Source: Cyclaneusma minus
Lineage: Eukaryota > Ascomycota > Leotiomycetes > Marthamycetales > Marthamycetaceae
NCBI GenBank assembly: GCA_037179335.1
Contig: JAKZHN010000010.1
Span: 441,870 to 505,869, forward strand
Direction: 5' to 3'
DNA: 64,000 bases
Part shown: positions 23,154 through 34,033 of the stretch, in pieces
How positions within the stretch are numbered: the stretch's first letter is position 1
How the letters are laid out: each line of letters opens with the position of its first letter
Translations under genes and position numbers: made by a program
Notes under the pieces: generated by a model
Databases searched by the model: none
What the model was told of the DNA's origin: nothing
What the model saw: the letters and a program-made list of their open reading frames with translations, nothing else

Positions 23154-24291
23154 GAATAGGTATACAGCGAGTTTCACGACGTACTTGATCTTGTCGTGCG
23201 CTTCCATATGATACAATACCCCCGTCGATGTCGCTCGATCCTTGAAGCACTTACCGGAAAGCGTTCAGTTGCCCGCTGTTCGGGACCATATACAGGGGGC
23301 CGCACCTAGTCAGCTGATGTATGTATGGTCGATCATGTGACTAGAGCCAAATTTGGAGAAAGAATTTTGTTGCACATCGACTTTCAGCCCGGTTCCGGGT
23401 ATGCTGCATGCAGACTGATGCAATCCCCCGAAAGCGCTGTGAGTCCCCGCTCTCCAGGCTTCGTGGCGCTGTAGCTACCCTGGAGCGGTTCCGCAGCGGC
23501 CTAAAGTCGATGTGCAACAAAACCTGGCAGTGCGGAACCACGAAGACCGCCAGCCAGCCAACATGAACAACTAACAAGTGGAGCCACTCCGCCACGGCGT
23601 CAAATAATTTGTCTTTGTCTGTCCGATATCGATTCTTCGCTAACGTGAATGGCCTGTTCCTGACCATCTGGGAATGCGAGATTTTAGCAAAATCAAATAC
23701 GCCGATATTCTGAATCGAGCCCAGGCTTCGCATGTTTCCCTTAGTCGAGGAGACCTGTTTAGTGCAGTTGGCCAACAATGCAATTGACCAATGGCAGCTG
23801 TACTTCGTTTATTTAAAATTAATCGTTTATTGCTATAGCCAAAATAATATATATAGCATTATTACAATTGAAAGTTTTATTAAAAAACAGCGCTATTGGT
23901 GGTGATAGTAATTAGAGTCAAAGTTGGCCCTTTGGGAAACGCTAATGCTATATTAAGGCACGGCTCTAGGCCCTGATTTCCTTCTTTGTAAAATTAATGG
24001 TTAGCACCTGCAATTCGTCAACGTTATTCCATTGGTCAACGATACATGCTGTTCACCGAATTTTCCCGTTGATGAACGGCACGGAACAGAGCACCGGAGC
24101 CCATTACTGCATCGGGAATCACTTTTGGCGTATTTGCGACAAACATATTTTCTTGTTGGACGCCGAATTCAGGGGTATATTACATCCGACACCGCAGTAG
24201 GTGTATCATTAAACTAATGGGAGAGTTTTTCCGCCATTGCACAGGAAATAAATCGAACTACGCCCAGGCTCCTCGGTCGAGACTCCATAGT
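23154..24291. other. convergent intergenic region with a hairpin and AT-rich scar
   Basis: No gene supported. It contains the 20-bp perfect inverted repeat listed separately and a short AT-rich patch (about 23810-23900). That patch has the base bias of the RIP block at the end of the window and may be a small repeat remnant. Confidence 0.5.
23365..23522. repeat. 20-bp perfect inverted repeat, 118-bp spacer
   Basis: The 20 bases at 23365-23384 (ttttgttgcacatcgacttt) recur as their exact reverse complement at 23503-23522. The spacer is GC-rich and shows no ORF. It could be the ends of a very small transposon or a transcript hairpin; nothing more can be said. Confidence 0.8.
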
Positions 24292-25409
24292 CTACTTGCT
24301 TCTCTTGTAGATCTTTGCCAAAAAGGCCTCGAAGACCGACTTCTTCAAGCCCTCGCTCTCGTCGACCTTCTCGATCATGGCCTTGATTTCGGACACGCGC
24401 TTCTCTTCGTAGTCTTTGTAGAGCTGCTCAAGCTTCAGTTCGTCGAAGAGCTGCTTGACCTTCTTCTCCTTCGCGGAGTCCTTGCGGCCGTAGTTCTCTT
24501 CCAGCACCTTTCGCTGTTCTGGGGTGGCGATCTTGAGTGCCTGGTTGACCAACCATGAGCACTTGTTGTCCTGGATATCTGTGCCGATCTTGCCGATATG
24601 CTCGGGCAAGCCGAAGTTGTCCAAGTAGTCGTCTTGGACCTGGAAGTACTCGCCCAGAGGAATCAGAATGTCTCTCGCCTGCTTCAGGTTCTTTTCCGTT
24701 GCCAGGTTCAGCTCGTACAGAGCCAGGGCAACGGGGAGGTAGAAGCTGTAATAGGCGGTCTTGTAAATCACAATAAAGGTGTACTTCTTCAGCGAGAAGT
24801 TGTCCAAGTCAACCTTGTCCTCGGGCGCGGTAATCAAGTCACAGAGCTGGCCGCACTCGGTCTGGAAAGTGACTTCGTGGAAAAGCTCCATCAGGTCGAC
24901 GTAGTTGGGATGACTGCGGAAGTACTTCTTGAGGATGATGTAGATGCCGGATTCAAGCATGAAGGCGTCGTTAATCGCAATCAGGCCGACGTGGGGCTGG
25001 CGGTACCAGCAGGGGGCGCCGCGACGGGTGATGGAGGAGTCCATGATATCGTCCGACACGAGGAAGAAGGCTTGGAGGAGCTCGGTCAACCAGCCGAGGG
25101 TGGCGGCGCGGAAGTATTGGGTGTCGTCGAGTTCTGCGGAGCCTTGGAGGAGGGCGACAGAGTCGGGAACGGACATGCCGCGGTTGCATTTTCCGCCGAT
25201 GGTGTTGACATTGAGATTCTGGGTGCATTGAGTTAGCACATTGCGACTGTAACTACTAGCATTGGGTATTTGCTTGAGTGGTCACGCACAGCCTTAAACC
25301 AATTCACAGCCTGGTCGGGCAGGTTGTAGGTCTTTACATGGTCGAGCAGGTCTTCGACGAGCTTGGGGAAGATGGACTCGAACTTTTCGAGCTTCGCAGA
25401 CTTGGCCAT
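24292..25409 (-). CDS. ERG20: farnesyl diphosphate synthase
   Basis: Condenses IPP with DMAPP and then GPP to make farnesyl diphosphate for sterols, dolichol, ubiquinone and prenylation. Exons 25409-25290 and 25218-24292 join in phase (348 aa). The first aspartate-rich motif DDIMD is at 96-100, followed by SSITRRGAPCW. The second, DDYLD, is at 236-240. Two phenylalanines stand five and four residues before the first motif, the arrangement that limits chain length to C15. The C terminus KRSK is typical. The frame is open for 30 more codons to an upstream ATG at 25499, which could give a longer isoform. The gene is divergent from APC8. Confidence 0.97.
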
Positions 25410-26082
25410 TTTGAAGATATGGACAGCAGGAAGGAACGTGAGGTCTGGAGGTGTAGACGAAAGAGCGAAGGCGGAAAAAGAGAGTGAGGTGACCTGCAAT
25501 TAAGTAGGGACCCTTCAATCGACGAGGGGAAATTTCGAAGACCCACCACAAAGAGAGCGCGACCTGGAGCTACACCCGTCACACAGAGCTTAAGTCCGCT
25601 GTCGGCCAAAGAGAAAGCCGGCCCGTCAACCAATAAACTCCTTAGAGGCTCCTTGATATTATTTCCGTACATTTTTGGGATGAACTGGCTTTTAACTGAA
25701 ATTACTTCGGGGTGCCTTGAATTATGCGGAATTCTTCTTGTTAGTACTGAACTGCATCATTCCAATTGAGTAGGCGGTGGCGTTGGGGGTGTGGCAGAAT
25801 CGCGCCACGGTGGGATAGCTCTCAGCCTTGTGCCTTTTCTCTCTAAGGGAGCTTGCAACAAACACATCACTCCTCTGCGGAGGTGATGCATCTCAAAGGC
25901 GACATCCAGATAAATTCCAATCGCTGGCTCCTGCACTCAATGCTTCCATGACCCCGGACGGAAATCCTCCACCGCCACATTCGCTTCATCAACGCGTCAA
26001 CCTTGGCTCTATGATCTGTTTATGCTCAGTCTATCCTACTTGGAAGACTGGACCTCTGAGTCACCTTCACAAAACTTGCGCA
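25410..26082. promoter_or_regulatory. divergent promoter region, ERG20 / apc8
   Basis: 673 bp between divergent starts. The ERG20 frame continues into it for 30 codons on the minus strand. No TATA box is obvious for either gene. Confidence 0.5.
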
Positions 26083-28278
26083 ATGGCTTGGGATGCTGCC
26101 AACACTGCAAATCTACGTGGCGCTCTCCAGGAGGCTGTCGTGAAATGTTCGGAGCGGTGTCTCTACCAATCCGCGAAATGGTCAATCCTCCCAACTCCGC
26201 GACATTCTTCAACCATTCTGACCGTCTTATAGGGCCGCCGAGCAGCTCGTATCGATTCCAGTCACTGAAGATGAGACTCTCGGAGACTCCCAGATGACGG
26301 AAGGGTCAAATGACGAGAACCCCATCGTCATCGCCCGAAACAACGACCCCGAGGAAGCCGCTCTCGAGGCACGCGAATTCCACAAATACCTGTTTGCGAA
26401 ATCCCTATTTGATTGCCGAGAGTTCGACCGCTGTGCTGCTGTATTCTTGCCAGAAGCTACTATGGCGAAAATACTGTCCAAAGCTTCCGCACCGAAAGGC
26501 GCCCCAGAGAGCTCGGGAACACCCAAAGGAAAAGGAAAAGCAAAGGCTTCTACAACTACCGCAACTCCGCTGAGCCCAGAGGACCTGCCGAAATTGAGTC
26601 AAAAGAGCCTGTTTCTGGCACTGTACGCGAAGTTCATGAGTGGAGAGAAGAGGAAAGATGAAGACAGCGAGATGGTTATGGGGCCGCACGATGGTGGTAA
26701 TACGATTAATAAGCAATTGGTTCCCATAATTCGCATTCTGAAGACCTGGTTTCGGGGCAGACACCAGGAGGGTGGTGTATACATTGGCTCTCAGGGCTGG
26801 CTCGAATTTCTGTATGCGAACCGAATCTCACCCGTCGGGCATTACTGACTCGGAACAGCTACGGAACTGTGCTTTCGAAGGAGAAGAATGAGGAGGCGGC
26901 TATGCAATGGCTGCTGCGAAGTGTCCATGCCTATCCAATGAACTGGAGTTGCTGGCTTGAAATATGCGGTCTCATATCCCGCATGGAAGAGGTGAGCTCC
27001 AACCCCCTATTTTGCCAAACGGCAGTGCTAACAGACGTTTAGATGAATGACATGCTTCCCAAACTACCACAAAACATCATGACCTTCATGTTTCATCTTC
27101 ACGCGTCTCTTGAGCTCTACCAGACGAATCCCACCCTGTACTCCATACTTAATCAGCTCCTCGCCATATTCCCCTCATCCCCTTTTCTCCACACCTGCCG
27201 GGCCTTACTATCCTACCACACCAAAGACTTCGCACTCGCTGAGTCTCAGTTTTCGTCGTTGCTAGCAAGCAACCCGCACCGCCTGGACTCCCTGGATCAT
27301 TACTCGAACATCCTTTACGTCATGAACCTTCGGCCTAAGTTATCTTTTCTGGCCCATCTCTGCACATCCATTGACAAGTTCCGTCCAGAGACATGCGTCG
27401 TTGTCGGGAATTATTATTCCATCCTCTCGCAGCACGAAAAGGCAGTCAACTACTTTCGCCGTGCTCTGACCCTCGATCGCAACTTCCTGTCCGCATGGAC
27501 GCTCATGGGCCACGAATACGTCGAACTGAAAAACACTCACGCCGCAATCGAGAGTTATCGCCGAGCCGTGGATGTCAATCGAAGAGATTACAGGGCATGG
27601 TATGGCCTGGGCCAGACCTACGAAGTGCTAGAAATGCACGCATACGCCCTATGGTATTTCAAGAGAGCGGCCGGGCTGCGGCCCTGGGATGGCAAGATGT
27701 GGATGGCAGTGGGAAGTTGTTTGCAAAAGATGAACCGAGATTACGAAGGCATCAAAGCGCTCAAAAGGGCACTCATTGCAGACAGCGACTACGACGGGAA
27801 CAGCTTCGCAGACGGGAGCTTTGCCCGGGCGGACAGGGGCAGCATGGATCCAGAAGTTCTGCTACAAATTGCGAGCATGTACGAGCGCCTAGAAAACGAG
27901 GAGGAATGCAAGGTGTTCATGGAGATGTGCGTAGCGCAAGAAGAGGGGCCAACAGCCGACGAGTTCACAGCGAGTATGTCGATGCACCAAGCTGAGGAGT
28001 ACGATGGGTCCGACAATGATTCTAGCGCGGCAGACATAAAAAGAACGAGTATGGGGGCTTCGGGGGGCGGACTGCAACTTAATAGTGGGACTGGCGTGAC
28101 GGCAAGCACGAGTCGGGCGAGGATGTGGCTCGCGAGGTATGCTATGAGACACGGGGATTATGCAAGAGCGATGCAGTTGGCGACAGAGCTCTGCGCGGAT
28201 GGTGTTGAGGTGGAGGAGTCGAAGGCGTTACAGAGGGAGATTAGGGCGAGGGGTGGAGAGGGCACTGAGATCTCATGA
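26083..28278 (+). CDS. cdc23: anaphase-promoting complex subunit APC8/CDC23
   Basis: TPR scaffold subunit of the APC/C arc lamp that sits beside CDC16 and CDC27 and helps bind activators. Exons 26083-26180, 26233-26811, 26859-26991 and 27043-28278 join in phase (2046 nt, 681 aa). The N terminus, ALQEAVVKCSERCLYQSAKW then AAEQL, is the conserved APC8 N-terminal helix pair. GPHDGGNTINKQL and YPMNWSCWLEI follow. Tandem TPRs run from about residue 290 to 520: CVVVGNYYSILSQHEKAVNY, SAWTLMGHEYVELKN, and YRAWYGLGQTYEVLEMHAYA. A disordered acidic insert lies at about 590-620. Orthology to CDC23 rather than CDC27 is clear from the N-terminal blocks. Confidence 0.96.
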
Positions 28279-29455
28279 TTTTTGGCGGAAGAGCAATAAA
28301 TACCCCTAGTTGAACGAGGCTCTACTGGACGAGCCGAACACCGCCGAGCCCGCTTACGATCGTCGATTGATACTGGAATGCAGAATGCTTAGCTAGCTTT
28401 ATGCAAGGTTTTGGTGGTTACACAAACTTTACGATGTATCACTGGCTTGATATACAGCTGGGTAAGTACTTGATCGAAAGTCGAAACGAACATAGAATGA
28501 GAATCCTTCAGTGGTCGAGGAATGGCTGCTCAAGTAACAAACCTGAGTCGTCTACGAACTTTATGTCTCCTAGCTTACGATTCAGACCCCAATGAGGTTT
28601 CGAGCAGACCAGAGCCCATACCGCCACATACCGTCCACGAGTTTTTGCCACGGAATTTTCAAAAACCATATCCCGTCAAAAGATGCCACCAAGCAGGCCC
28701 CAATCCACTATCCAGTCCCATACCATGTCAACCCGCCATCCCAAATCCCACTCTGTCCAAATCCAGTATATCTCCCGTCCCGTTCTCGGCCGAGGCAGAT
28801 CAGAAGGCCACTCCACGAACCTATCGCTCTCAATCCCTGCCTACAAGCCATCCAATCCACCGCCCACAGACTGCCCAGCACATTGAAGCCACGAAATGGC
28901 CCCACATAGCATCCCTGTCGCTTCAATAAGCAGACCCTCCACGGGAATCACGTTCGGGAACATCATTTTTGTGGGTCTCTACCCAGCTCGTTGGATGCCC
29001 TATTAAGCATCAATGCCACCGGCCATAAGAATAAGTTGATTCAGTAGTAATTCATGATTCATTTCGACGCGAAGCTTAGGAAGCTATTCCTGATCAAGGG
29101 CTGGCAAATATCGTACGATTGGGGCGTGCTTTCTCTTCTCTGCTTTCTTGCTTTTGTTGGAGAGCCTCGAGGTTGTGCTTCAGCTCGTGGTTGTAGACGG
29201 AACGTCGAGCTGTTATCTGTCTGCTTTTCTGGCTGCCAACTTGCCCTGCATGAGCGTCGATTGATTGACTGGCTCCCTGCTTACGCCTTCTCTTTGACAT
29301 CTGCTCTCAATTCTTACACATAACTCTGAGAGCAGACTCGCAAGAGCCCGTCGTCACCTTTTACGAGTCCTATTCCTGGTGCCACGGCATACGATACGAA
29401 CTTAGTATTCGCCGCTTGAGCATCACAGCCTCGTTTCCTCGATTCAACATTCGAT
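28279..29455. other. intergenic, no supported gene
   Basis: About 1.2 kb. A 135-codon plus-strand ORF at 28522-28929 is Pro/Ser/His-rich with no recognisable motif and overlaps an antisense ORF; it is not called. The last few hundred bases are presumably the MFS gene promoter. Confidence 0.45.
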
Positions 29456-31184
29456 ATGGCGACGACCTCAAAAAAAGAAGACATTGTCCTCGAGACTCCC
29501 GAAATTCCGTCAAATGCTGTCTCGTGTAGCGACGAGAAAGATCTGGATGATGGAGAGAGAGAAGAAATGACAACGACCCTCACGAATGCCAGTTCCACCG
29601 CCAGACGAAAGCGAGAGCGCGTTCTCGCCGGTCTCCAAGTCCTGGGTGGCTTCTTTCTCATGATGAACACATGGTAAAGTCCTCTTCATCCCACTCTCAA
29701 CCCATTAGCGAAAACCGTATCTTTACCTTTTGTTCATAGCACTAATACAACGCACATTTCAGGGGTGTAGCGAATACCTTCGGCGCCTTCCAAACCTACT
29801 ACGAAGCACACATTCTCTCATCCAAAACCGACAGCAATATTTCTTGGATTGGCTGTCTGCAAGCCTTTCTTCTGCTGCTGATAGGAGGCGCGTCGGGACC
29901 GATCTTCGATATGGGATATTTGAGGAGCATGGTGGCTTTTGGCTCTTTCTTTGCTGTGCTGGGTATGATGATGACGAGTTTGTGTACGCAGTATTGGCAC
30001 TTTATGATGGCGCAGGCGGTTACCGTGGGGCTGGGGGCGGGCTTTCTGTTGCTGCCTAGTTTGGCTGTGATGCCGCAGTACTTTACTACTCGGAGGGCTT
30101 TTGCGACGGGTATTGCGGCCAGTGGGAGCAGTATTGGTACGTTTTTCCCTGTTGCGAAATTTACTTTTTTACCCCCAGCGAGAAGGTTCTGTCCTTTTCG
30201 TAAGATGAGAGAGCTCAACCGTTATGAGGATATCCAAGTGATTGGGGGTCAACTGGTCACCGGAGTAATTTGGAAGAAGTCAAGTGACTTGGAAAAGTCC
30301 AAATCGTCTGGAGAAAATCCATAGTCACTTGGGGGCCAAATGGAGGAATCCAAAACATAGTGTTGAGCTCGCTGAAAAAGCAGGCGAAGAGACCAAGACA
30401 CGAAATATGAAAAGAATGCTAACTTTCCGTAGGCGGCGTCATCTACCCTTCCATATTCCACCGCCTCATAGACAGCCTAGGCTTTGGCTGGACCGTCCGC
30501 GTCATCGCCTTCATCATGCTAGGCACCCTCCTCATTCCCGTCACATTCATGCGAGCCAAAACCTTTGCACAAACGCGCAGACCGTTCTTCGACGTAGCCG
30601 TTCTTCGACACTCGACTTTCACCCTGTTCAGTGTGGGCCAGTTCTTTGGATTCGCGGGGATGTACATACCCTTTTACTATGTTGGAACGTATGCCATAGC
30701 AAAAGGAATCACCGATGTCAACCTGGCCTTCTACCTGTTAGCTGTTATGAATGCGTCCAGCACATTCGGACGCATCCTTCCCAATTTCTTTGCTGACAAG
30801 GTTGGGGTTTTGAACGTGGCGGTGCCGTTCACGGCCATGACGTCTGTTTTGGGGTACTGCTGGCTCGCTGTGGATAGTAAAGCTGGGGTGATTGTTTTTT
30901 GCCTGTTTTATGGCTTTTTCTCCGGGTCGTATGTATCTATGCAAGCTCCGGCCATTGCGACGATATCTCCAGATATGAGTCTGGTGGGAACACATATGGG
31001 AATGAGCTTCGAAGCGTCAGCCTTTGGATTGCTGATGGGAACTCCTGTGGCGGGCCAGCTGCTGACGGATATGGACTGGACCGGACCTGCGATATGGTGC
31101 GGAACGATGAATGCTATTGCCACGATATGCATCTTCGCTGCGAGGATGGAAAAGAGTCGGTGGGCCGTGTGGGTAAAGGCTTGA
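29456..31184 (+). CDS. MFS transporter, monocarboxylate-transporter-like
   Basis: Twelve-helix major facilitator of the fungal monocarboxylate-porter-like (MCT/MCH) group, probably plasma membrane; substrate unknown. Exons 29456-29673, 29763-30136 and 30433-31184 join in phase (1344 nt, 447 aa). A cytosolic N terminus of about 58 residues precedes the first helix, with the basic stretch RRKRERV just before LAGLQVLGGFFLMMNTWGVANTFG, read here as two pieces (LAGLQVLGGFFLMMN, TWGVANTFG). The motif TFGAFQTYYE after helix 1, GLGAGFLLLPS in helix 4 and RRAFATGIAASGSSIGG are typical of fungal MCT-like proteins. The second intron is 296 bp, unusually long here. Fungal proteins of this group often have no measured substrate, so none is assigned. 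Confidence 0.9.
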
Positions 31185-31897
31185 GAATCGGAAGTGGTGG
31201 AAGTGGCTGTTAACGGGAAGCGGCATCGATAGGTAGGTAGGCATGCGGATAGGATAACTATGTGGACGGGACATTGACGGGGAAATTGACGATTTCTCGC
31301 ATTGACGTGGACAGCACGCGTCCGGCTCAGATTGGGTGCGAGGCTGCTTCAATAGTGGTAACTGGCAGCAGTCGTGGGCTCGGTTCCAGTCAGCTGGGAC
31401 GATGTCGTGGCTGATGAATGAGGGCCGAAGATGGCGAGCCTGTCAGATCTCGCGACCAAGGGCGGGGGCAGCAAAACGCCCATGCTGTGTGCTGCCACTC
31501 GATCTTGACAGCGGCACAGCCAACACTCGCAGCCAACTCTCGACTTCTCACGATGGAGGCATCTCTCCGTGCGGATCTCGGCGCCAGAGCACTAGCAGGG
31601 GTCGATGCAGGCGCGCCGTCATTGGCAGTCTTTACGGACCACCGTGGGTGAGGCAACTTTTTGACGCCCCAAGATGTGACAGCAAGTATGTCGTTAGTAG
31701 TAGTAGTGACCCGTCCAATTCCAGGCAACCGCCACACTGCCACAATCCCCACGACAAGTTATGTGCCTTTTCGTTGCTTATCGTTGGTTATAAATGTCTG
31801 CCTTCGCGTCGGACTTGTTGCCTTCTCCGACTACCTTTTCATCCTGTCGTTGCAGAAAAATTTTCCGTCGCAACTGCCTCGTTTGCCTATTGCAACC
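31185..31897. promoter_or_regulatory. spacer and BCS1-like promoter
   Basis: No gene supported. A TATA box (tataaa, 31789-31794) lies about 105 bp upstream of the ATG at 31898. This supports that start over the in-frame upstream ATG codons, which lie before the TATA box. Confidence 0.6.
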
Positions 31898-34033
31898 ATG
31901 GCCAGGTTCTTCCCAAAGTCACAGCCACAGCTCCATCTCCATCAAGAGCCGACCATCGCCTCTCCTTGCTCTCCTTGTTCCGCTTCCACTCCACCACTTC
32001 CCTCCGCTGGACACCATGATCCGCCCCATCTTCCCATCCGACTCCTCGAGTCCGTGATCCCCGGCTACAGTATCCTCTCGCCCATCCTGTCCACTTACCT
32101 AGGCATCGATACTTCCCTACTGGTCTCAACTATCCTGGCCCTTGTGGCTCTGTTCACATTCACCAAGTATGTGTGGTCCAAAGTTCTAAGACCGCTGGTC
32201 ACATGCAGCGTCTCGGTGAGCAGCGAGGATGAAATGTACGAGGTGCTCATGATGTGGGTAGCTGGACAGCAGGTCACAGAGCGAAGTCGGACCTTGATAG
32301 CCTCTACAAAGAAAGGCCGCTGGGAAGACGGTGGGGACCGAGCCTGGGCTGACTACTTGAGCGGCGGCGGGGGTGTCAAGAAGATTGCTCCGCGTTATGA
32401 ACCTGCCTATGGTGTCCACCGATTCTGCTTCCAGCGACACTATTTCATGCTCTCAAGACAGATCAAGCCAGTCCAGCAGCCTGAGTTTAGGTTTCGAGGT
32501 CCCGAGACAGGAGACCAGGAAACCCTGACTCTCACATGTGTCTCTTTCACGACGGCCCCGTTGAAAAGTCTCCTGAGTAGCGCAACGGACGCCTATCTGG
32601 AGCGGAAGGCCTCGCGCACTTCTATTCGCATTCCTTCCAGCTCAGGTCATAACAACTGGCGAAGACTCTCATCGATCCCCTCACGCTCTTTATCAACGCT
32701 CTCTCTTCCCGATTCCCAAAAGGAAGCTCTACTTGCAGATCTTCGCCGCTTCCTACACCCCGATGAGCAAACCTGGTACAAAGAGCGCGGCATTCCTTAC
32801 AGACGCGGCTATCTCTTCTACGGTCCTCCTGGAACTGGCAAGACGAGCTTAAGTCATGTGCTAGCCGGCGTCTTCGGACTCGACATCCACGTAGTGAACC
32901 TCCTCGAGCCAACGTTAAGCGAATACAAACTCACTTCGCTCTTCCAAAACCTGCCGCAGCGATGCATCGTGCTACTCGAGGACATCGACTCGGCCGGCTT
33001 CGAGAAACGCACCCCTTCTGCCGGCCACCCGGGGTCGAAAGAAGGGAAAGAGGGCGGCGGGAAGCGAACGAGAGAGACCAAGATGCATGGCGGACCCGAG
33101 TCGATGAGCGAAGGCGGTATCAGCTTGAGCTGTCTGCTGAACGTGATTGATGGGCTAGTAGCGCACGAAGGCAGAGTGCTCTTCATGACAACCAATTTTC
33201 CCGAGAAGCTGGACGCGGCGCTGGTGAGAGCAGGGCGTGTGGATATGAAAGTCCATCTGGAACTGGCGACACGGACGCAGATCCAAGAACTGTTCGTGAA
33301 GATGTATGGGGATGTACGTGAAGCTGAAAAATTTACGGACGCTACGAAAGAGAAGAAGCAGCAAGAACTTCAGGCGCTTGCTGAAGAGTTTGCAGCGAAG
33401 GTGAAGGAGAGGTATTTCGCCCCGGCTGAGATTCAGGGGTTCCTTTTGGTGAGAAGAAGAGAGCCGAGGCAGGCGATTGAGGAGGTGGAAGCATGGATGG
33501 TGGAAGTCGAGGAGGAGAGAAAGAAGATGGGAGAGGAGGATCGAGAGGAGCAAGAGAAGAAGAGGAAGCGGGAAGCCCAGGAGGAAAAAAAGGCCAAAGT
33601 GGACAAGACAGAAGCTGGAGGATCTGAGAAGAAAGGAGGCGACAAGGAGGAGATTGTCGAGGAGGAAAACAAATCGACAAAGCAGGATGATGAGAGCGCC
33701 GCAATGAACAAATCGGCCAAAGATACCAACGCTGCAGATGGCAGCAAAGTCAATGGGCAAGCCAATAGCGAGCAAGATACCCCGGAGACCTCCCCGACGG
33801 TTGCAGACAAGGTTTCTCTCAGTCCCGGGCACGAGATGACCCAGCAAGACGGCGAGAGTGCCGTACCGAGTAAGGCAGTCGAAGAGACCATCGCTTCAGA
33901 CGGCATTAAAGTCAATGGCCAGATCAATGGCGAGCAAGATGCTCCGAAAGGCACCCCAGCAGCTGCAGACAAGGCTTCTCCCAGTCCTGAGAACGGGACG
34001 GCCCATGCTGCAGTAAATGGAGATGCTAACTAG
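31898..34033 (+). CDS. BCS1-type AAA ATPase with charged, duplicated C-terminal tail
   Basis: AAA+ ATPase of the Bcs1 family. Yeast Bcs1 inserts the Rieske protein into mitochondrial complex III; filamentous fungi have several paralogues of unknown role. Single exon, 711 aa. A transmembrane segment at about 73-90 is followed by the BCS1 N domain. The AAA module has Walker A GPPGTGKT (309-316), Walker B IVLLEDID (357-364), a basic Gly-rich insertion at about 373-405, sensor TTNFPEKLD and arginine finger RAGRVD (444-449). Past about 520 it becomes a Lys/Glu-rich helix, then a disordered tail. That tail holds two copies of a 54-codon unit (from about 33686 and 33848). It is likely a paralogue rather than Bcs1 itself because true Bcs1 is about 450 aa with no such tail. 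Confidence 0.9.
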   Translation: MARFFPKSQPQLHLHQEPTIASPCSPCSASTPPLPSAGHHDPPHLPIRLLESVIPGYSILSPILSTYLGIDTSLLVSTILALVALFTFTKYVWSKVLRPLVTCSVSVSSEDEMYEVLMMWVAGQQVTERSRTLIASTKKGRWEDGGDRAWADYLSGGGGVKKIAPRYEPAYGVHRFCFQRHYFMLSRQIKPVQQPEFRFRGPETGDQETLTLTCVSFTTAPLKSLLSSATDAYLERKASRTSIRIPSSSGHNNWRRLSSIPSRSLSTLSLPDSQKEALLADLRRFLHPDEQTWYKERGIPYRRGYLFYGPPGTGKTSLSHVLAGVFGLDIHVVNLLEPTLSEYKLTSLFQNLPQRCIVLLEDIDSAGFEKRTPSAGHPGSKEGKEGGGKRTRETKMHGGPESMSEGGISLSCLLNVIDGLVAHEGRVLFMTTNFPEKLDAALVRAGRVDMKVHLELATRTQIQELFVKMYGDVREAEKFTDATKEKKQQELQALAEEFAAKVKERYFAPAEIQGFLLVRRREPRQAIEEVEAWMVEVEEERKKMGEEDREEQEKKRKREAQEEKKAKVDKTEAGGSEKKGGDKEEIVEEENKSTKQDDESAAMNKSAKDTNAADGSKVNGQANSEQDTPETSPTVADKVSLSPGHEMTQQDGESAVPSKAVEETIASDGIKVNGQINGEQDAPKGTPAAADKASPSPENGTAHAAVNGDAN
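33686..34009 (+). repeat. two-copy 162-bp repeat in the BCS1-like tail
   Basis: Copies starting at about 33686 and 33848 are offset by 162 bp (54 codons) and keep the same order of short motifs: ESA, ADG or SDG, KVNGQ, EQD, and ADKxSxSP. The encoded sequence is disordered and hydrophilic. Confidence 0.75.

Noticed and set aside
28522..28929. 135-codon Pro/Ser-rich ORF downstream of cdc23
   Set aside because: Low complexity, antisense ORF of similar length, no intron or domain support.
1574..31184. Secondary-metabolite cluster made of the P450, FPP synthase and MFS transporter
   Set aside because: They are tens of kilobases apart, separated by housekeeping genes, with no core synthase or cluster regulator; the FPP synthase looks like the housekeeping ERG20.
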